NCBI RefSeq assembly: GCF_000243115.2
Contig: NZ_CP007035.1
Location: forward strand, 3,906,001 to 3,970,000
Source: Niabella soli DSM 19437
GTDB taxonomy: Bacteria; Bacteroidota; Bacteroidia; Chitinophagales; Chitinophagaceae
DNA: 64,000 nucleotides
Direction: 5' to 3'
This document shows positions 1 through 8,376 of the stretch, piece after piece. Made by a program: the position numbers and the translations under genes. Position 1 is the stretch's first letter. Every line of letters begins with the position of its first letter. Below the pieces are notes generated by a model. That model was not told the origin of the DNA, ran no database searches, and saw only the letters and a list, made by a program, of their open reading frames with translations.

Positions 1-2
1 TA

Positions 3-548
3 TTTGTCCCTTTCAGTGATGAAAATACCCAAACCCTTTGGGAGGAAACAAAGATGATGGTACGCTCTAATGCCCTGGGGATACCCGTTCTGGCGCTGTG
101 CCAGGGATTGGTTGCCGTGATCGGCTACTGGGTCTTTGGGGTAAATGATTTCGTGATGTGGGGACTGATAACCGGTGCAGCTTCTATGATGCCGGCCGTG
201 GGAACGATGATCGTTTGGGTGCCCATCTGCATTGTACAATTTGCGACCGGTCACACAGCCAACGGGATTTGGCTTACCTTATATTGCCTGGTCGTTGTAG
301 GGGGAATCGATAATGTATTGCGCTTTACAATTCTTAAAAAAATAGGAAATATTCATCCGCTGATAACCGTTTTTGGGGTGATCCTTGGCCTGAAATTATT
401 TGGTATAATGGGGCTGATCTTTGGGCCGCTGTTCATCAGTTATTTTATACTGCTGATACAGGTGTACCGTATTGAGTTTGGGAAAAAAAGCGAAGTAGCA
501 ATGGTGAAAGAAGAAGTAGCTAAACCCAAAGAGGAGACAAACGGATAG
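3..548 (+). CDS. AI-2E family transporter, C-terminal part (5' end outside window)
   Basis: The reading frame is open from base 3, so the gene begins upstream; 181 residues are visible and the ATG at 54 is only an internal Met. The fragment has four or five hydrophobic segments and the family's C-terminal signature: HPLITVFGVILGLKLFGIMG followed by GLIFGPLF, then a short charged Lys/Glu tail. The AI-2E exporter family (PF01594) are multi-pass inner-membrane proteins. Some export autoinducer-2 and others act as Na+/H+ antiporters, so the substrate cannot be named from this fragment. It is convergent with the permease gene that ends at 640. Confidence 0.85.
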   Translation, partial: FVPFSDENTQTLWEETKMMVRSNALGIPVLALCQGLVAVIGYWVFGVNDFVMWGLITGAASMMPAVGTMIVWVPICIVQFATGHTANGIWLTLYCLVVVGGIDNVLRFTILKKIGNIHPLITVFGVILGLKLFGIMGLIFGPLFISYFILLIQVYRIEFGKKSEVAMVKEEVAKPKEETNG

Positions 549-565
549 AAATTTCCGCAGGGTAG

Positions 566-622
566 CGCAGATTGGTTTATTCTGCCAAAAATCTGCGGGC
601 CATCCAGGAAATACAATCCTGG
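566..622. repeat. Two stem-loops in a convergent spacer
   Basis: CGCAGATT at 566-573 pairs with AATCTGCG at 590-597, and CCAGGA at 604-609 pairs with TCCTGG at 617-622. They fill the 91-bp gap between two converging genes. Neither is followed by a T-run, so they are weak terminators at best. Confidence 0.4.
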
Positions 623-639
623 CGCAACATCCATCGCGC

Positions 640-1833
640 TCAAGCCAATTTGTACAAGAGGTTTCTTACCATCCGGGCATTGGTGCCCATCGCCAGGAGA
701 ACTAATAACACGGCTAAGGCCAACACGACCCAATTTAAAGGGGTTGACAGTTCCGGGCGGTTATAAAGCACAAATTCGTGAAACGCCCATTGAACTAACT
801 GCGTAAGCAGAAGGGCCATTGTTACAATAATGATATAAACGGGAATAAACTGCCGGGATACATTTTTGCCCAGCCACCTGGGTGAATAGCCCAATGTTAA
901 CAGTAGCTGCAGGCTTTCCCGGCTGCGCGCGATCACCAGTTGCAGATAAAAAGAAAACAACAGTAACGCCAACACTACCACCAGCAGACCAAAAACACCC
1001 AGTGCGCTAAAGATGCCCTGTAATACTATTTTGTTTCTCCCCAATAAGGTTTTGTCTTTGTTGACAACATAATGCTTTGCATCAAGATACCGGACCAGTT
1101 GCGGGTCATTGACGTCTTTTAATTTTAAGAACAAACGGCTTGCCTGTTCCCTGTTCCCGGTGCTGAAGGTTTTATTGGCCCATTGCAGGAAGTTTTTCGG
1201 CACCAGCACGGAGTTTACCCGGTCGCTGAACGCAACGATCCTGCCGGTAAAGTTCACCGCATTATCCCTGCCGTAACAGGTAATAACAACGGGCATCCCC
1301 ATGGCCGATTCTTTCGAAAGCTGCGGCAACCCCTGGCCGGGGGCGAAAATATTATAGATCTCAAAAAAGTCGGACGACAAAATGATCGGGATATTGCGTT
1401 CCCCTTCCTGCCATTTAAAACTGGGCGGCAGCGTATCAATAAAATCGTTATCCAGAGCTTCCAGGAAGAGGTCAGTGCTGAAGGGCACTACATTGCCCGC
1501 GCTTAATTGTATGCGGAAATCGTTGGCCAGCAAAGGCGATACGCCCGCGATGAAGGGCTGCTTTTTTACCTCCTCAATATCCGACAACTGAAAAAGATTC
1601 TTTTCCGGCTGCCCCATGGTTTCGTTGGTAATGTTTTTCGTAATGGATACAAAATCAAATCCATCCTTGCGGATGCTTCCTTTTTTTAGTAATTGTTGTA
1701 TGTTGATGAACATTTGTACCGAGCAAAGCAACAGCAATACGCCGATGCCTAACCCGATATACGAAAACCAACGGGAGGTCGTATTGGTGCCCGTCTGTAA
1801 CAAAGGTCTTATGGGCTTAAAAGATACGGCCAC
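640..1833 (-). CDS. FtsX-like ABC transporter permease
   Basis: A 397-residue membrane protein with the MacB/FtsX layout: one helix near residues 24-46, a large extracytoplasmic domain (about 50-270), then three helices near 273-303, 330-352 and 365-387. The loop after helix 2 (SLQLLLTLGYSPRWLGK) matches the usual FtsX-domain coupling segment. The ATP-binding partner lies 9 bp upstream on the same strand, so the two form one transporter. Proteins of this type move lipoproteins or peptides, or transmit force across the envelope, rather than importing solutes. The substrate is unknown. It is shorter than typical 800-residue Bacteroidota MacB-like permeases and has only one FtsX domain. Confidence 0.8.
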   Translation of the reverse strand: MAVSFKPIRPLLQTGTNTTSRWFSYIGLGIGVLLLLCSVQMFINIQQLLKKGSIRKDGFDFVSITKNITNETMGQPEKNLFQLSDIEEVKKQPFIAGVSPLLANDFRIQLSAGNVVPFSTDLFLEALDNDFIDTLPPSFKWQEGERNIPIILSSDFFEIYNIFAPGQGLPQLSKESAMGMPVVITCYGRDNAVNFTGRIVAFSDRVNSVLVPKNFLQWANKTFSTGNREQASRLFLKLKDVNDPQLVRYLDAKHYVVNKDKTLLGRNKIVLQGIFSALGVFGLLVVVLALLLFSFYLQLVIARSRESLQLLLTLGYSPRWLGKNVSRQFIPVYIIIVTMALLLTQLVQWAFHEFVLYNRPELSTPLNWVVLALAVLLVLLAMGTNARMVRNLLYKLA

Positions 1834-1842
1834 AATAAAGAT

Positions 1843-2487
1843 TTATAAATGATACAAATGAGTTGCAGGAAAAAAAGCGGCTTGTTCCAATTCCGCATAA
1901 ATAATGCCGGCGTTCCGCAACGATACTTCCTCTAAAATAAGCCCGATCGCTTTTTTGGCGTTGGCACTGTCTAAATGGCTCACCGGCTCATCCATTAGCA
2001 GCATATCGAAAGGCTGTAATAGCGCCCTTATGATCACTGCGCGCTGCTGTTCGCCGTACGAACAGTTTTTTGCAGGCGTATTTAAGCGATGATCGATACC
2101 AAGAGTTTTTGCCATTTCAACAATCCGTTCGGGACCATGGTACGGGTTTAACTGCCGTTTGAGCTCCAGGTTCTCCAATAATGTTTGCTCATCAAATAAA
2201 CGCATATCCTGGAATACGATACTCAGGTGATCTTTTCGCAGGGCGGCGATGGCCTCCCTGTCATGATCCACTAAAGACTTCCCGTTATAAAAAATAGAAC
2301 CGGTATATAGTTCCCGCATCTTGTATAAAAAATGAATGAGGGATGTTTTGCCCGTGCCGGAAGGGGCCACTATATGCACCAGGTCCCCGTTGGAAAAGAC
2401 AAGCTCTTTGCCCCATACTTCAGATGTGGCTTTCCGTCCCTCTTCAAAATATTCCGGTAACAGATCTTTTATTTCAAGCTTCATCAA
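1843..2487 (-). CDS. ABC transporter ATP-binding protein (LolD/MacB-like)
   Basis: A 214-residue ATPase with Walker A APSGTGKTS (42-49), Q-loop FQD (92-94), signature SYGEQ (143-147, the family LSGGQ), Walker B MLLMDEP (162-168) and switch region SHLD. The first 30 residues are a short lead strand, so there is only one nucleotide-binding domain. It lies 13 bp downstream of the DUF4836 gene and 9 bp upstream of the permease, and probably shares a transcript with them. It should energise the FtsX-like permease as a homodimer. Confidence 0.85.
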   Translation of the reverse strand: MMKLEIKDLLPEYFEEGRKATSEVWGKELVFSNGDLVHIVAPSGTGKTSLIHFLYKMRELYTGSIFYNGKSLVDHDREAIAALRKDHLSIVFQDMRLFDEQTLLENLELKRQLNPYHGPERIVEMAKTLGIDHRLNTPAKNCSYGEQQRAVIIRALLQPFDMLLMDEPVSHLDSANAKKAIGLILEEVSLRNAGIIYAELEQAAFFPATHLYHL

Positions 2488-2500
2488 AAAAAATAAAAGA

Positions 2501-4207
2501 TTAATGTTTGTGATGCATCGGAGCTGCCGGCGGCGGTGCAGGCACTGCAGTAGCGGTATCTACTATTGCTGCTTCTTCGTCAATCAATTGTTTTTTCGGT
2601 GCTGCCTGATACATTTCGTCGGCATATTTATTTAATTGTTTCAGGGCATTTTCATTGGGGTTTGCCAACTCTATAACCGCTTTGCTTGTGGTTTCACCGC
2701 CTTTCAGGTCAGAAAAGAAGTTGACGGTCTTCCAGAAGCCGGAAGATATTTCCAGGTTTTTCCTGTAAGCGGTGTCCTTGCTATTGGCAATAGCAGTCCG
2801 AAAAATTTTCTGAAGATTGACATAACCCGCTAAGGTGTGACCCGGAAAGGATTGGGCATAGTCAGGCCTTTTGCCGCCGGATAAAAATGCATCTACACCA
2901 GACGGCGCATTGCTTACGACAAACCATTTATCGCTCAGTTTTTGTATCGTTTTATTGCTGCTGTCAGATGGAGGCAACTGGCCTTTTACCTCTTTGTTAA
3001 AAGCATCGATCAGTTTCTGAAAGGCTGGCTGGTCCCCAACGGAAGTGCCGAAGACGAAATCAAATGAAGTTTTTTCTTTATTGTAAGGAACCCGCTCGCC
3101 ATTATTTAGTGTGATCGCATCAGGTGCACTGGTAATAGTAACATTGGACAACGCAGCCGTATAATCTCCTTTTAATGCTTTTGTGAGGTCCGATGGGTTG
3201 ATACCGATTTTAGCAAGCCCTGCATTCGCAAATCCATCTACGCCCAGCAGTTTTATAAAATCTAAAACCCCCTGGGTTGGAAAATTCATCGCAAAAGCGC
3301 CCAGCACGTCACCTTCAGGTAAATGGCTGATCGTTTCGCTGTTTATTTTGCTTCCGGAATACTTTTTCACAAAATCCGCCAGTTCCTTTCCGTAATAATT
3401 TTTACCCTCAATAGTTATTTTGCCGTTATCAAAATTCACTTTTCCGGCTCCGATGTTTCCATCCAGCAGGGCGCTGAATTTCATCATAGATAAAACCCCG
3501 GTCAGCATTCCACTGTACAAGGCACCGGAGTTCACCCAGTAGTGCATATCGGCTTTATCAGCAATTAATGCTTCAAAACGTTTGTCGCTGTCCAGCAATT
3601 TATCCCCTTTTAACCCAAAGGTGTTTTTCGCAAATATTTTTAAACTGTCAATGCCGTATTTTGCCGTATTCCCCAGCGTATAACCAAAACTGCCCGGGGC
3701 TTTCTTTTGCAGATCAGAAGCGTCGGCAATAAAAACGAAAAGTTTATTGTTGAAATAAATAACCGATTTTTCATCGTCGCCAAGCTCGGCAAAGCTGAGG
3801 TCGCCGTCTTTGGCTATTTTTATATCATGGTTGCTTTGTTCCAATATTTTAGAAAATTTGGCTGCATCTTTAAGACTGCCTTCTACCGCCACATAACCAT
3901 TAGCTCCGCTTCGCTTTAAAAAAAATACCAGGCTGCCTTTAGGATCGATCCCTGATAGCTCCGGATTTTGCAGTAATTGTTTGGCAAGGGAATCTTTTGC
4001 TTTATTAAAAGCTTCGGTAAACCAGGAGGTTTGCTGCAATTCCGCCCACGACACTTTGGAGGATAGCGCTGCCAGGTCTATATGAATGGCCAGGCCGGCA
4101 TCGTTCGGAATGAGTAACCCTGTTTTACCTCCCTTGTTACAGGCAGTAATAAAAAGGGTAATGCATATTCCCAGAATGAAGAACCCTTTGTTTTTCATCT
4201 TTATCAT
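2501..4207 (-). CDS. DUF4836 family lipoprotein
   Basis: 568 residues. The N-terminus has a lipoprotein signal peptide (hydrophobic FFILGICITLFITAC, lipobox Cys at about residue 23), so the mature protein is lipid-anchored. The body has repeated beta-strand stretches such as SKVSWAELQQTSWF and DLSFAELGDDEKSVIYFNNK, as in DUF4836, a family of large Bacteroidota lipoproteins of unknown function. The C-terminus is Pro/Ala/His-rich and ends in HHKH. It sits between hisS and the ABC transporter pair, all on the minus strand, so it may work with that transporter; this is only an inference from position. Met1 (4207) and Met4 (4198) are both possible starts. Confidence 0.75.
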   Translation of the reverse strand: MIKMKNKGFFILGICITLFITACNKGGKTGLLIPNDAGLAIHIDLAALSSKVSWAELQQTSWFTEAFNKAKDSLAKQLLQNPELSGIDPKGSLVFFLKRSGANGYVAVEGSLKDAAKFSKILEQSNHDIKIAKDGDLSFAELGDDEKSVIYFNNKLFVFIADASDLQKKAPGSFGYTLGNTAKYGIDSLKIFAKNTFGLKGDKLLDSDKRFEALIADKADMHYWVNSGALYSGMLTGVLSMMKFSALLDGNIGAGKVNFDNGKITIEGKNYYGKELADFVKKYSGSKINSETISHLPEGDVLGAFAMNFPTQGVLDFIKLLGVDGFANAGLAKIGINPSDLTKALKGDYTAALSNVTITSAPDAITLNNGERVPYNKEKTSFDFVFGTSVGDQPAFQKLIDAFNKEVKGQLPPSDSSNKTIQKLSDKWFVVSNAPSGVDAFLSGGKRPDYAQSFPGHTLAGYVNLQKIFRTAIANSKDTAYRKNLEISSGFWKTVNFFSDLKGGETTSKAVIELANPNENALKQLNKYADEMYQAAPKKQLIDEEAAIVDTATAVPAPPPAAPMHHKH

Positions 4208-4245
4208 GTTTTATTGGTTTTAGCGGTTTCTAAATATACCTTCTT

Positions 4246-5661
4246 TTAGCCGGCGAAAGAATAATCCGTTATCGCACCAAAAGCAAGCGGCGATTGGGTG
4301 CCCGTTTTCAGATTTTTTATAACAACCTCACCCGATTCCAGTTCTTTGGAGCCTAAAATCGCCACAAAGGGGATCTCTTTCTTTTCCGCGTATTTAAATT
4401 GTTTATCAAATTTTGAAGGCTCATGAAACAATTCAACGGCAATGCCCTTTTCTCTTAACTGCTGCATTAACTCAAATGCCTTTAATGCTTCTGCTGTACC
4501 TAAATTAAAGAATAACACCCGGGTTCCGGTGTGCACATCGGCAGGAAACCCGTTAATCTCGGTAAGCACGTCGTAAATGCGGTCTACACCAAAAGAAATG
4601 CCGACGCCGGGCACATTGGGCACCCCAAACAACCCCGTAAGGTCATCATACCGGCCGCCGCCGCCAATACTGCCGATTTTTACGTTCAGCGCTTTTACCT
4701 CGAATATGGTTCCTGTATAGTAATTTAATCCGCGGGCAAGGGTAGGATCAATTACCAATGTTTGATCCTGATAGCTATCGGGACTGATGTCTGATTTATT
4801 GATATCTGACGTTTGACGTTTGACGTTTGACGTTTCAATGATATATTCCAGCTCGCTGATCCCCGCCTCCCCTGTTTCGTTTCCCGAGAAAATAGCTTTC
4901 AGCGTGGCCAGCTTCTCTTCATTGGTGCCGTTGATCTCCAAAAAGCGCTGGATCAGATCGATCTGTTCTCCTGATAATCCGCGCTGTTGCAGTTCTTCCT
5001 TTACTTTATCAATTCCGATCTTATCCAGCTTGTCAATTGCAATGGCGATCGTGGTCATTTTATCTGCTCCGCCGCACTGTTCGGCAAGCGCTGTCAATAT
5101 TTTCCGGTTATTCAGTCGTATTTCAACCGGCAGGTTTAACCGGTTAAAAACGGTGGTATACATTGCCACCAGTTCCAGTTCGTTCAACAATGATTTGCTG
5201 CCTACCACGTCAGCGTCGCATTGATAGAACTCACGGTAGCGGCCTTTCTGCGGCCGGTCGGCACGCCAAACGGGCTGCAACTGGTATCGCCTGAATGGCA
5301 TGGTGAGCTGGTTATAATTCATCGCCACATAACGGGCAAAGGGGATGGTCAGGTCATAACGCAAAGCCCGCTCGGTAAGGGCAGTGCTGGACTTTCCCTC
5401 CAGTATCTTTTCAAAACCGGCCTTCACTTTCTCAGCTTTCTCAGCATTATCCAATCCGTTGTTTAAGATCTTAAAAATAAGTTTATCGCCTTCTTCGCCG
5501 TATTTACCCATTAAGGTTTCCAGGTGCTCCATGGCCGGGGTCTCCAGCGGCTGAAACCCATATAATTCAAAAACAGTTTTTATCGTATCAAAAATGTAAT
5601 TGCGTTTGCGAACCGTTGCCGCATCAAAATCTCTTGTTCCTTGTGGTAGGGATGGTTTCAT
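4246..5661 (-). CDS. hisS: Histidine--tRNA ligase
   Basis: 471-residue class II synthetase that charges tRNA-His. Diagnostic pieces are visible in order: N-terminal PQGTRDF, motif 2 (QPVWRADRPQKGRYREFYQ), the His-specific ARGLNYYTGT followed by GGGGRYDDL, motif 3 GVGISFGVDR, and a C-terminal anticodon-binding domain (about 380-471). Just before ARGLNYYTG there is an extra low-complexity stretch (about residues 273-300, DNA 4763-4845) rich in Ser, Asp, Asn and Lys. It is encoded by 7-bp-period repeat DNA plus a piece of a palindromic repeat, and is not expected in HisRS. The frame stays open, so the enzyme is probably functional with a surface loop. Confidence 0.95.
   Translation of the reverse strand: MKPSLPQGTRDFDAATVRKRNYIFDTIKTVFELYGFQPLETPAMEHLETLMGKYGEEGDKLIFKILNNGLDNAEKAEKVKAGFEKILEGKSSTALTERALRYDLTIPFARYVAMNYNQLTMPFRRYQLQPVWRADRPQKGRYREFYQCDADVVGSKSLLNELELVAMYTTVFNRLNLPVEIRLNNRKILTALAEQCGGADKMTTIAIAIDKLDKIGIDKVKEELQQRGLSGEQIDLIQRFLEINGTNEEKLATLKAIFSGNETGEAGISELEYIIETSNVKRQTSDINKSDISPDSYQDQTLVIDPTLARGLNYYTGTIFEVKALNVKIGSIGGGGRYDDLTGLFGVPNVPGVGISFGVDRIYDVLTEINGFPADVHTGTRVLFFNLGTAEALKAFELMQQLREKGIAVELFHEPSKFDKQFKYAEKKEIPFVAILGSKELESGEVVIKNLKTGTQSPLAFGAITDYSFAG
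4763..4845. repeat. Heptad-repeat / palindrome insert inside hisS
   Basis: Read on the plus strand, the segment has 7-bp periodicity, with TTTGACG repeated almost exactly at 4806-4836, preceded by looser units such as CTGATGT and CTGATTT. Its left part contains GATAGCTATCGGGAC, a 15-bp exact match to the palindromic repeat near 36 kb. On the coding strand it is translated in frame as the extra hisS loop. Confidence 0.75.
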
Positions 5662-5670
5662 TTTCTTTAG

Positions 5671-5747
5671 TTCATTGTTTATGGTTCATAGTTCATGGTT
5701 CATGGTTCATGGTTGCACTGCTATGAACCATGATCGATGAACTATGT
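5671..5747. repeat. Degenerate 7-bp tandem repeat, hisS upstream spacer
   Basis: Units TTCATTG, TTTATGG, TTCATAG, then TTCATGG three times run without a phase break. They turn into the reverse complement (ATGAACC, ATGAACT), so the array can fold into a long imperfect hairpin. It fills nearly all of the space between the phosphatase stop and the hisS start. Confidence 0.75.
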
Positions 5748-5748
5748 G

Positions 5749-6204
5749 CTATTTGTATTTCTTAATAATTTCATTTGTGGCCTCATCCAGCATATCATAC
5801 ACTTCATGGTATCCGGGTTCAGCGCCATACCAGGGATCGGGCACATCTTCGTTTTTTCCGGGATGCAGGGTATTCAGGATCAGTTCAATCTTTTCGGGAT
5901 CAAATCTGCTGCCGGCCTGGTAGCGGATATCGCGCACCACATCGCCCGCCATGGCATAAATTTTATCATAATGCTCAAAATCCTCCGGAACAAAATCCCG
6001 GGCCCGCTGATGGCTTATGTCCAGGCCATGCAGTTGCGCTACTTTTTGCGAAAAACGGTGCGGCGCCTCCCCGGTATGATAGCCATTGGTTCCGGCGCTG
6101 TCTACCTGCCAGTTTAACCCCAGCGCGTCTGCTTTTTTCTGTAAAATACCCTCTGCCAGCGGACTTCTGCAAATATTACCCAGGCAGACCATTAAAATCC
6201 TCAT
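5749..6204 (-). CDS. Low-molecular-weight protein-tyrosine phosphatase
   Basis: 151 residues, the normal length for this cytoplasmic family. The P-loop CLGNICRS gives nucleophile Cys7 and phosphate-binding Arg13, and VPDPWYG carries the general-acid Asp123. In bacteria such enzymes dephosphorylate tyrosine kinases of capsule export (Wzb type) or act on other substrates; no kinase or capsule genes are nearby, so the target is open. The start at 6204 is supported by a TATCTTTG element at 6209-6216 (minus strand) only 4 nt upstream, with no room for a Shine-Dalgarno site. Confidence 0.9.
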   Translation of the reverse strand: MRILMVCLGNICRSPLAEGILQKKADALGLNWQVDSAGTNGYHTGEAPHRFSQKVAQLHGLDISHQRARDFVPEDFEHYDKIYAMAGDVVRDIRYQAGSRFDPEKIELILNTLHPGKNEDVPDPWYGAEPGYHEVYDMLDEATNEIIKKYK

Positions 6205-6208
6205 CCGG

Positions 6209-6216
6209 CAAAGATA
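6209..6216 (-). promoter_or_regulatory. -7 promoter element (TATCTTTG) of the phosphatase gene
   Basis: A perfect match to the Bacteroidota sigma-70 -7 consensus TAnnTTTG, 4 nt before the ATG. Transcription would start at or next to the initiation codon. Confidence 0.6.
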
Positions 6217-6220
6217 AAAA

Positions 6221-6248
6221 TCGTTTCTTGTTTTTCGTTTCTTGTTTC
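6221..6248. repeat. Short 7-bp-period repeat in a divergent spacer
   Basis: Four heptads, TCGTTTC TTGTTTT TCGTTTC TTGTTTC, lie between the phosphatase gene and rlmN, which are divergent. Confidence 0.6.
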
Positions 6249-6292
6249 GGGTTGAACCAAAAACATAAAACTATAAACCCCCAAAACCTTGG

Positions 6293-6300
6293 TATCTTTG
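6293..6300 (+). promoter_or_regulatory. -7 promoter element (TATCTTTG) of rlmN
   Basis: A TAnnTTTG consensus match 4 nt before the rlmN ATG. No clear TTTG is seen at the expected -33 position. Confidence 0.6.
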
Positions 6301-6304
6301 CGCC

Positions 6305-7351
6305 ATGAGCAAAAGGCAACAAAACATTCGCACCCTGAGTTTAGCGGAACTGGAAGATTATTTTTTGTCGGTCGGGGAAAAAAAATTCCGGGCAAAGCAG
6401 GTGTATGACTGGCTATGGCTAAAACCCGTGCAAAGTTTTGACGCCATGAGCAATATCAGCAAGGACCTGCGCCAGCAATTGAGTGAAGATTTTACGTTTC
6501 CAGCCCTGAGCATCGATACCACGCAACATTCTTCCGACGGCACCATAAAATCGCGCTTCCGGACCATTGAAGGACACCTGACGGAAGGGGTCTTAATTCC
6601 TACGGAAGAACGGAAGACCGCATGCGTCAGCTCCCAGATCGGATGCAGCCTGAGCTGCAAGTTCTGCGCCACCGGTTACCTGGAGCGGAAACGCAACCTG
6701 AGTTTTGATGAAATTTATGATGAAGTAGCCTTGATCAACCAGCAATCGCTGGAAGTATTTGATAAAAAACTGACCAATATCGTTTTTATGGGTATGGGCG
6801 AGCCCCTGCTGAATTATAAAAACGTATTGGCGGCGATTGATAAAATTTCCGCGCCGGATGGCCTGGGCATGAGCCCCCGGCGCATTACGGTTTCCACGGC
6901 CGGCGTTGCCAAACAGATCAAACACCTGGGAGATGATAAAGTGAAGTTTAAACTGGCCCTGTCATTGCACGCAGCCAATGATAAGAAACGGCACGAGATC
7001 ATGCCGATCAATGATACCAATAATATTCAATCATTGATTGAGGCGCTCAACTACTTCTATAAGCAAACAAAGAACGAGATCACCTTTGAATATATCCTTT
7101 TTAATAATTTCAATGATTCGCTGGAGGACGCTGATGAGCTGATCAAAATTTACCGCCAGGTGCCTGCCGACCTGGTAAATCTGATTGAATATAACCCGAT
7201 CGAATTTGCAAAATTCACCAAGCCCGCTGAAGAAAAGGTGGATGCTTTTATGCAATACCTGGAAAAACATAAAGTGAATGCCCGCCTGCGCAGAAGCCGT
7301 GGTAAGGACATTGATGCCGCCTGCGGACAACTGGCGAATAAGGGGAAATAG
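6305..7351 (+). CDS. rlmN: 23S rRNA (adenine-C2)-methyltransferase RlmN
   Basis: 348 residues. A radical-SAM enzyme that methylates A2503 of 23S rRNA and A37 of some tRNAs. The 4Fe-4S cluster motif CSLSCKFC supplies Cys114, Cys118 and Cys121. The C-terminal DIDAACGQL carries the methyl-carrying Cys (about 340). FMGMGEPLLNY (GEPL motif) and SLHAAND are also typical. Length and order match the family. It stands alone, convergent with the aminotransferase gene 7 bp downstream. The promoter element 4 nt before the ATG suggests a leaderless mRNA. Confidence 0.95.
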   Translation: MSKRQQNIRTLSLAELEDYFLSVGEKKFRAKQVYDWLWLKPVQSFDAMSNISKDLRQQLSEDFTFPALSIDTTQHSSDGTIKSRFRTIEGHLTEGVLIPTEERKTACVSSQIGCSLSCKFCATGYLERKRNLSFDEIYDEVALINQQSLEVFDKKLTNIVFMGMGEPLLNYKNVLAAIDKISAPDGLGMSPRRITVSTAGVAKQIKHLGDDKVKFKLALSLHAANDKKRHEIMPINDTNNIQSLIEALNYFYKQTKNEITFEYILFNNFNDSLEDADELIKIYRQVPADLVNLIEYNPIEFAKFTKPAEEKVDAFMQYLEKHKVNARLRRSRGKDIDAACGQLANKGK

Positions 7352-7358
7352 ATTTGGC

Positions 7359-8192
7359 TTAATCCCGTAACACTTCCGCCTCCAGATCCAGGAAACGTTT
7401 ATATAATTGCGTGCTGATCCTTCCGGCGTGGCCGTTACCGATCTGTATCCCGTCAATTTCGACCACCGGCAAAATACGCCGGGTAGTACTGGTCATAAAA
7501 ACCTCGGCGGCATTTTTTAATTCAGCTATTGACAAATCACGCTCTTCAACCGGCAGTATTTCAGGAGCTAGTTCCAGCACCTTCCTCCGGGTAATGCCCT
7601 GCAAAATGTTGGCAGCAGGCGTGAGGAGCCGGCCATCGGTTGTAATGATAAATATATTTGCTCTTGGGAATTCCGAAATAATGTCGTGGTGGAAATAAAG
7701 GACATCGTCGATATGCTGTTCCTTTAACTGTTGTTGCAGCCAAACCCCCATCAGGTAGTTGGTAGACTTCACCGCCGGGAAATCGCGTTGATAGGCATAG
7801 GTAACAATGCGGATACCCCGTTCAAATTTTTCGTTGTCCGGCGTTTGCAAGGGTTGCTGCTGCAAAACGAAGTTACCGGTAACGGGGCTGTAGCCATCGG
7901 GCGAATAGCCGCCGGTGGCCAGCATCCGGATGCCGCTTTCGGGAATATTGTTTTTAGCGATGAGCTCAAAAATGTATTGCTTTACCTTTTCTTTTTTATA
8001 AGGGATGGTAATAAATAATTGCTGGGCGGAATTAAAAAAACGGTCCAGGTAATCATCGATAAACAGTGGTTGATTATTGGCCGTGCGCAGATAATCGAAA
8101 ACGCCATAGCCCCGTTGCAGGGCAAGGTCGTTGGTTTGTAATACGGCGGCTCCTTCTTTAAAAAAATGAGTATTAACAAATGTCCAGGTCAT
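7359..8192 (-). CDS. Class IV aminotransferase (branched-chain / D-amino-acid type)
   Basis: 277-residue PLP enzyme of fold type IV. It has the N-terminal GYGVFDYLRT region, a Lys in the PAVKSTNYLMG context expected to bind PLP, SEFPRANIFI (the SNxF-like segment) and ILQGITRRKVLELA at the cofactor phosphate site. The family covers branched-chain aminotransferase, D-amino-acid aminotransferase and aminodeoxychorismate lyase. The short length and the sequence around the Lys suit a D-amino-acid- or BCAT-like enzyme, but specificity cannot be fixed here. It is monocistronic, with 184 bp of featureless upstream sequence. Confidence 0.8.
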   Translation of the reverse strand: MTWTFVNTHFFKEGAAVLQTNDLALQRGYGVFDYLRTANNQPLFIDDYLDRFFNSAQQLFITIPYKKEKVKQYIFELIAKNNIPESGIRMLATGGYSPDGYSPVTGNFVLQQQPLQTPDNEKFERGIRIVTYAYQRDFPAVKSTNYLMGVWLQQQLKEQHIDDVLYFHHDIISEFPRANIFIITTDGRLLTPAANILQGITRRKVLELAPEILPVEERDLSIAELKNAAEVFMTSTTRRILPVVEIDGIQIGNGHAGRISTQLYKRFLDLEAEVLRD

Positions 8193-8376
8193 GACAAACA
8201 GGGTTTTCTTTTTTCAAAATGGAAATTACATTTTCTAGCGTTAAGGCAATCGTGAAATGTCCTTCCGATACTCGAGTCATTTTGAGATCAGCATAACACT
8301 GGTTACTTTATTCCCGTTATTGAATGTGATCTTCCGCAATTTATCTATCTTTAACCTTAATTAAAGATCTTAGTCG

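Noticed and set aside
5775-6308. 177-codon frame opposite the tyrosine phosphatase
   Set aside because: Antisense to a gene with all catalytic motifs; Pro/Arg-rich composition fits a shadow.
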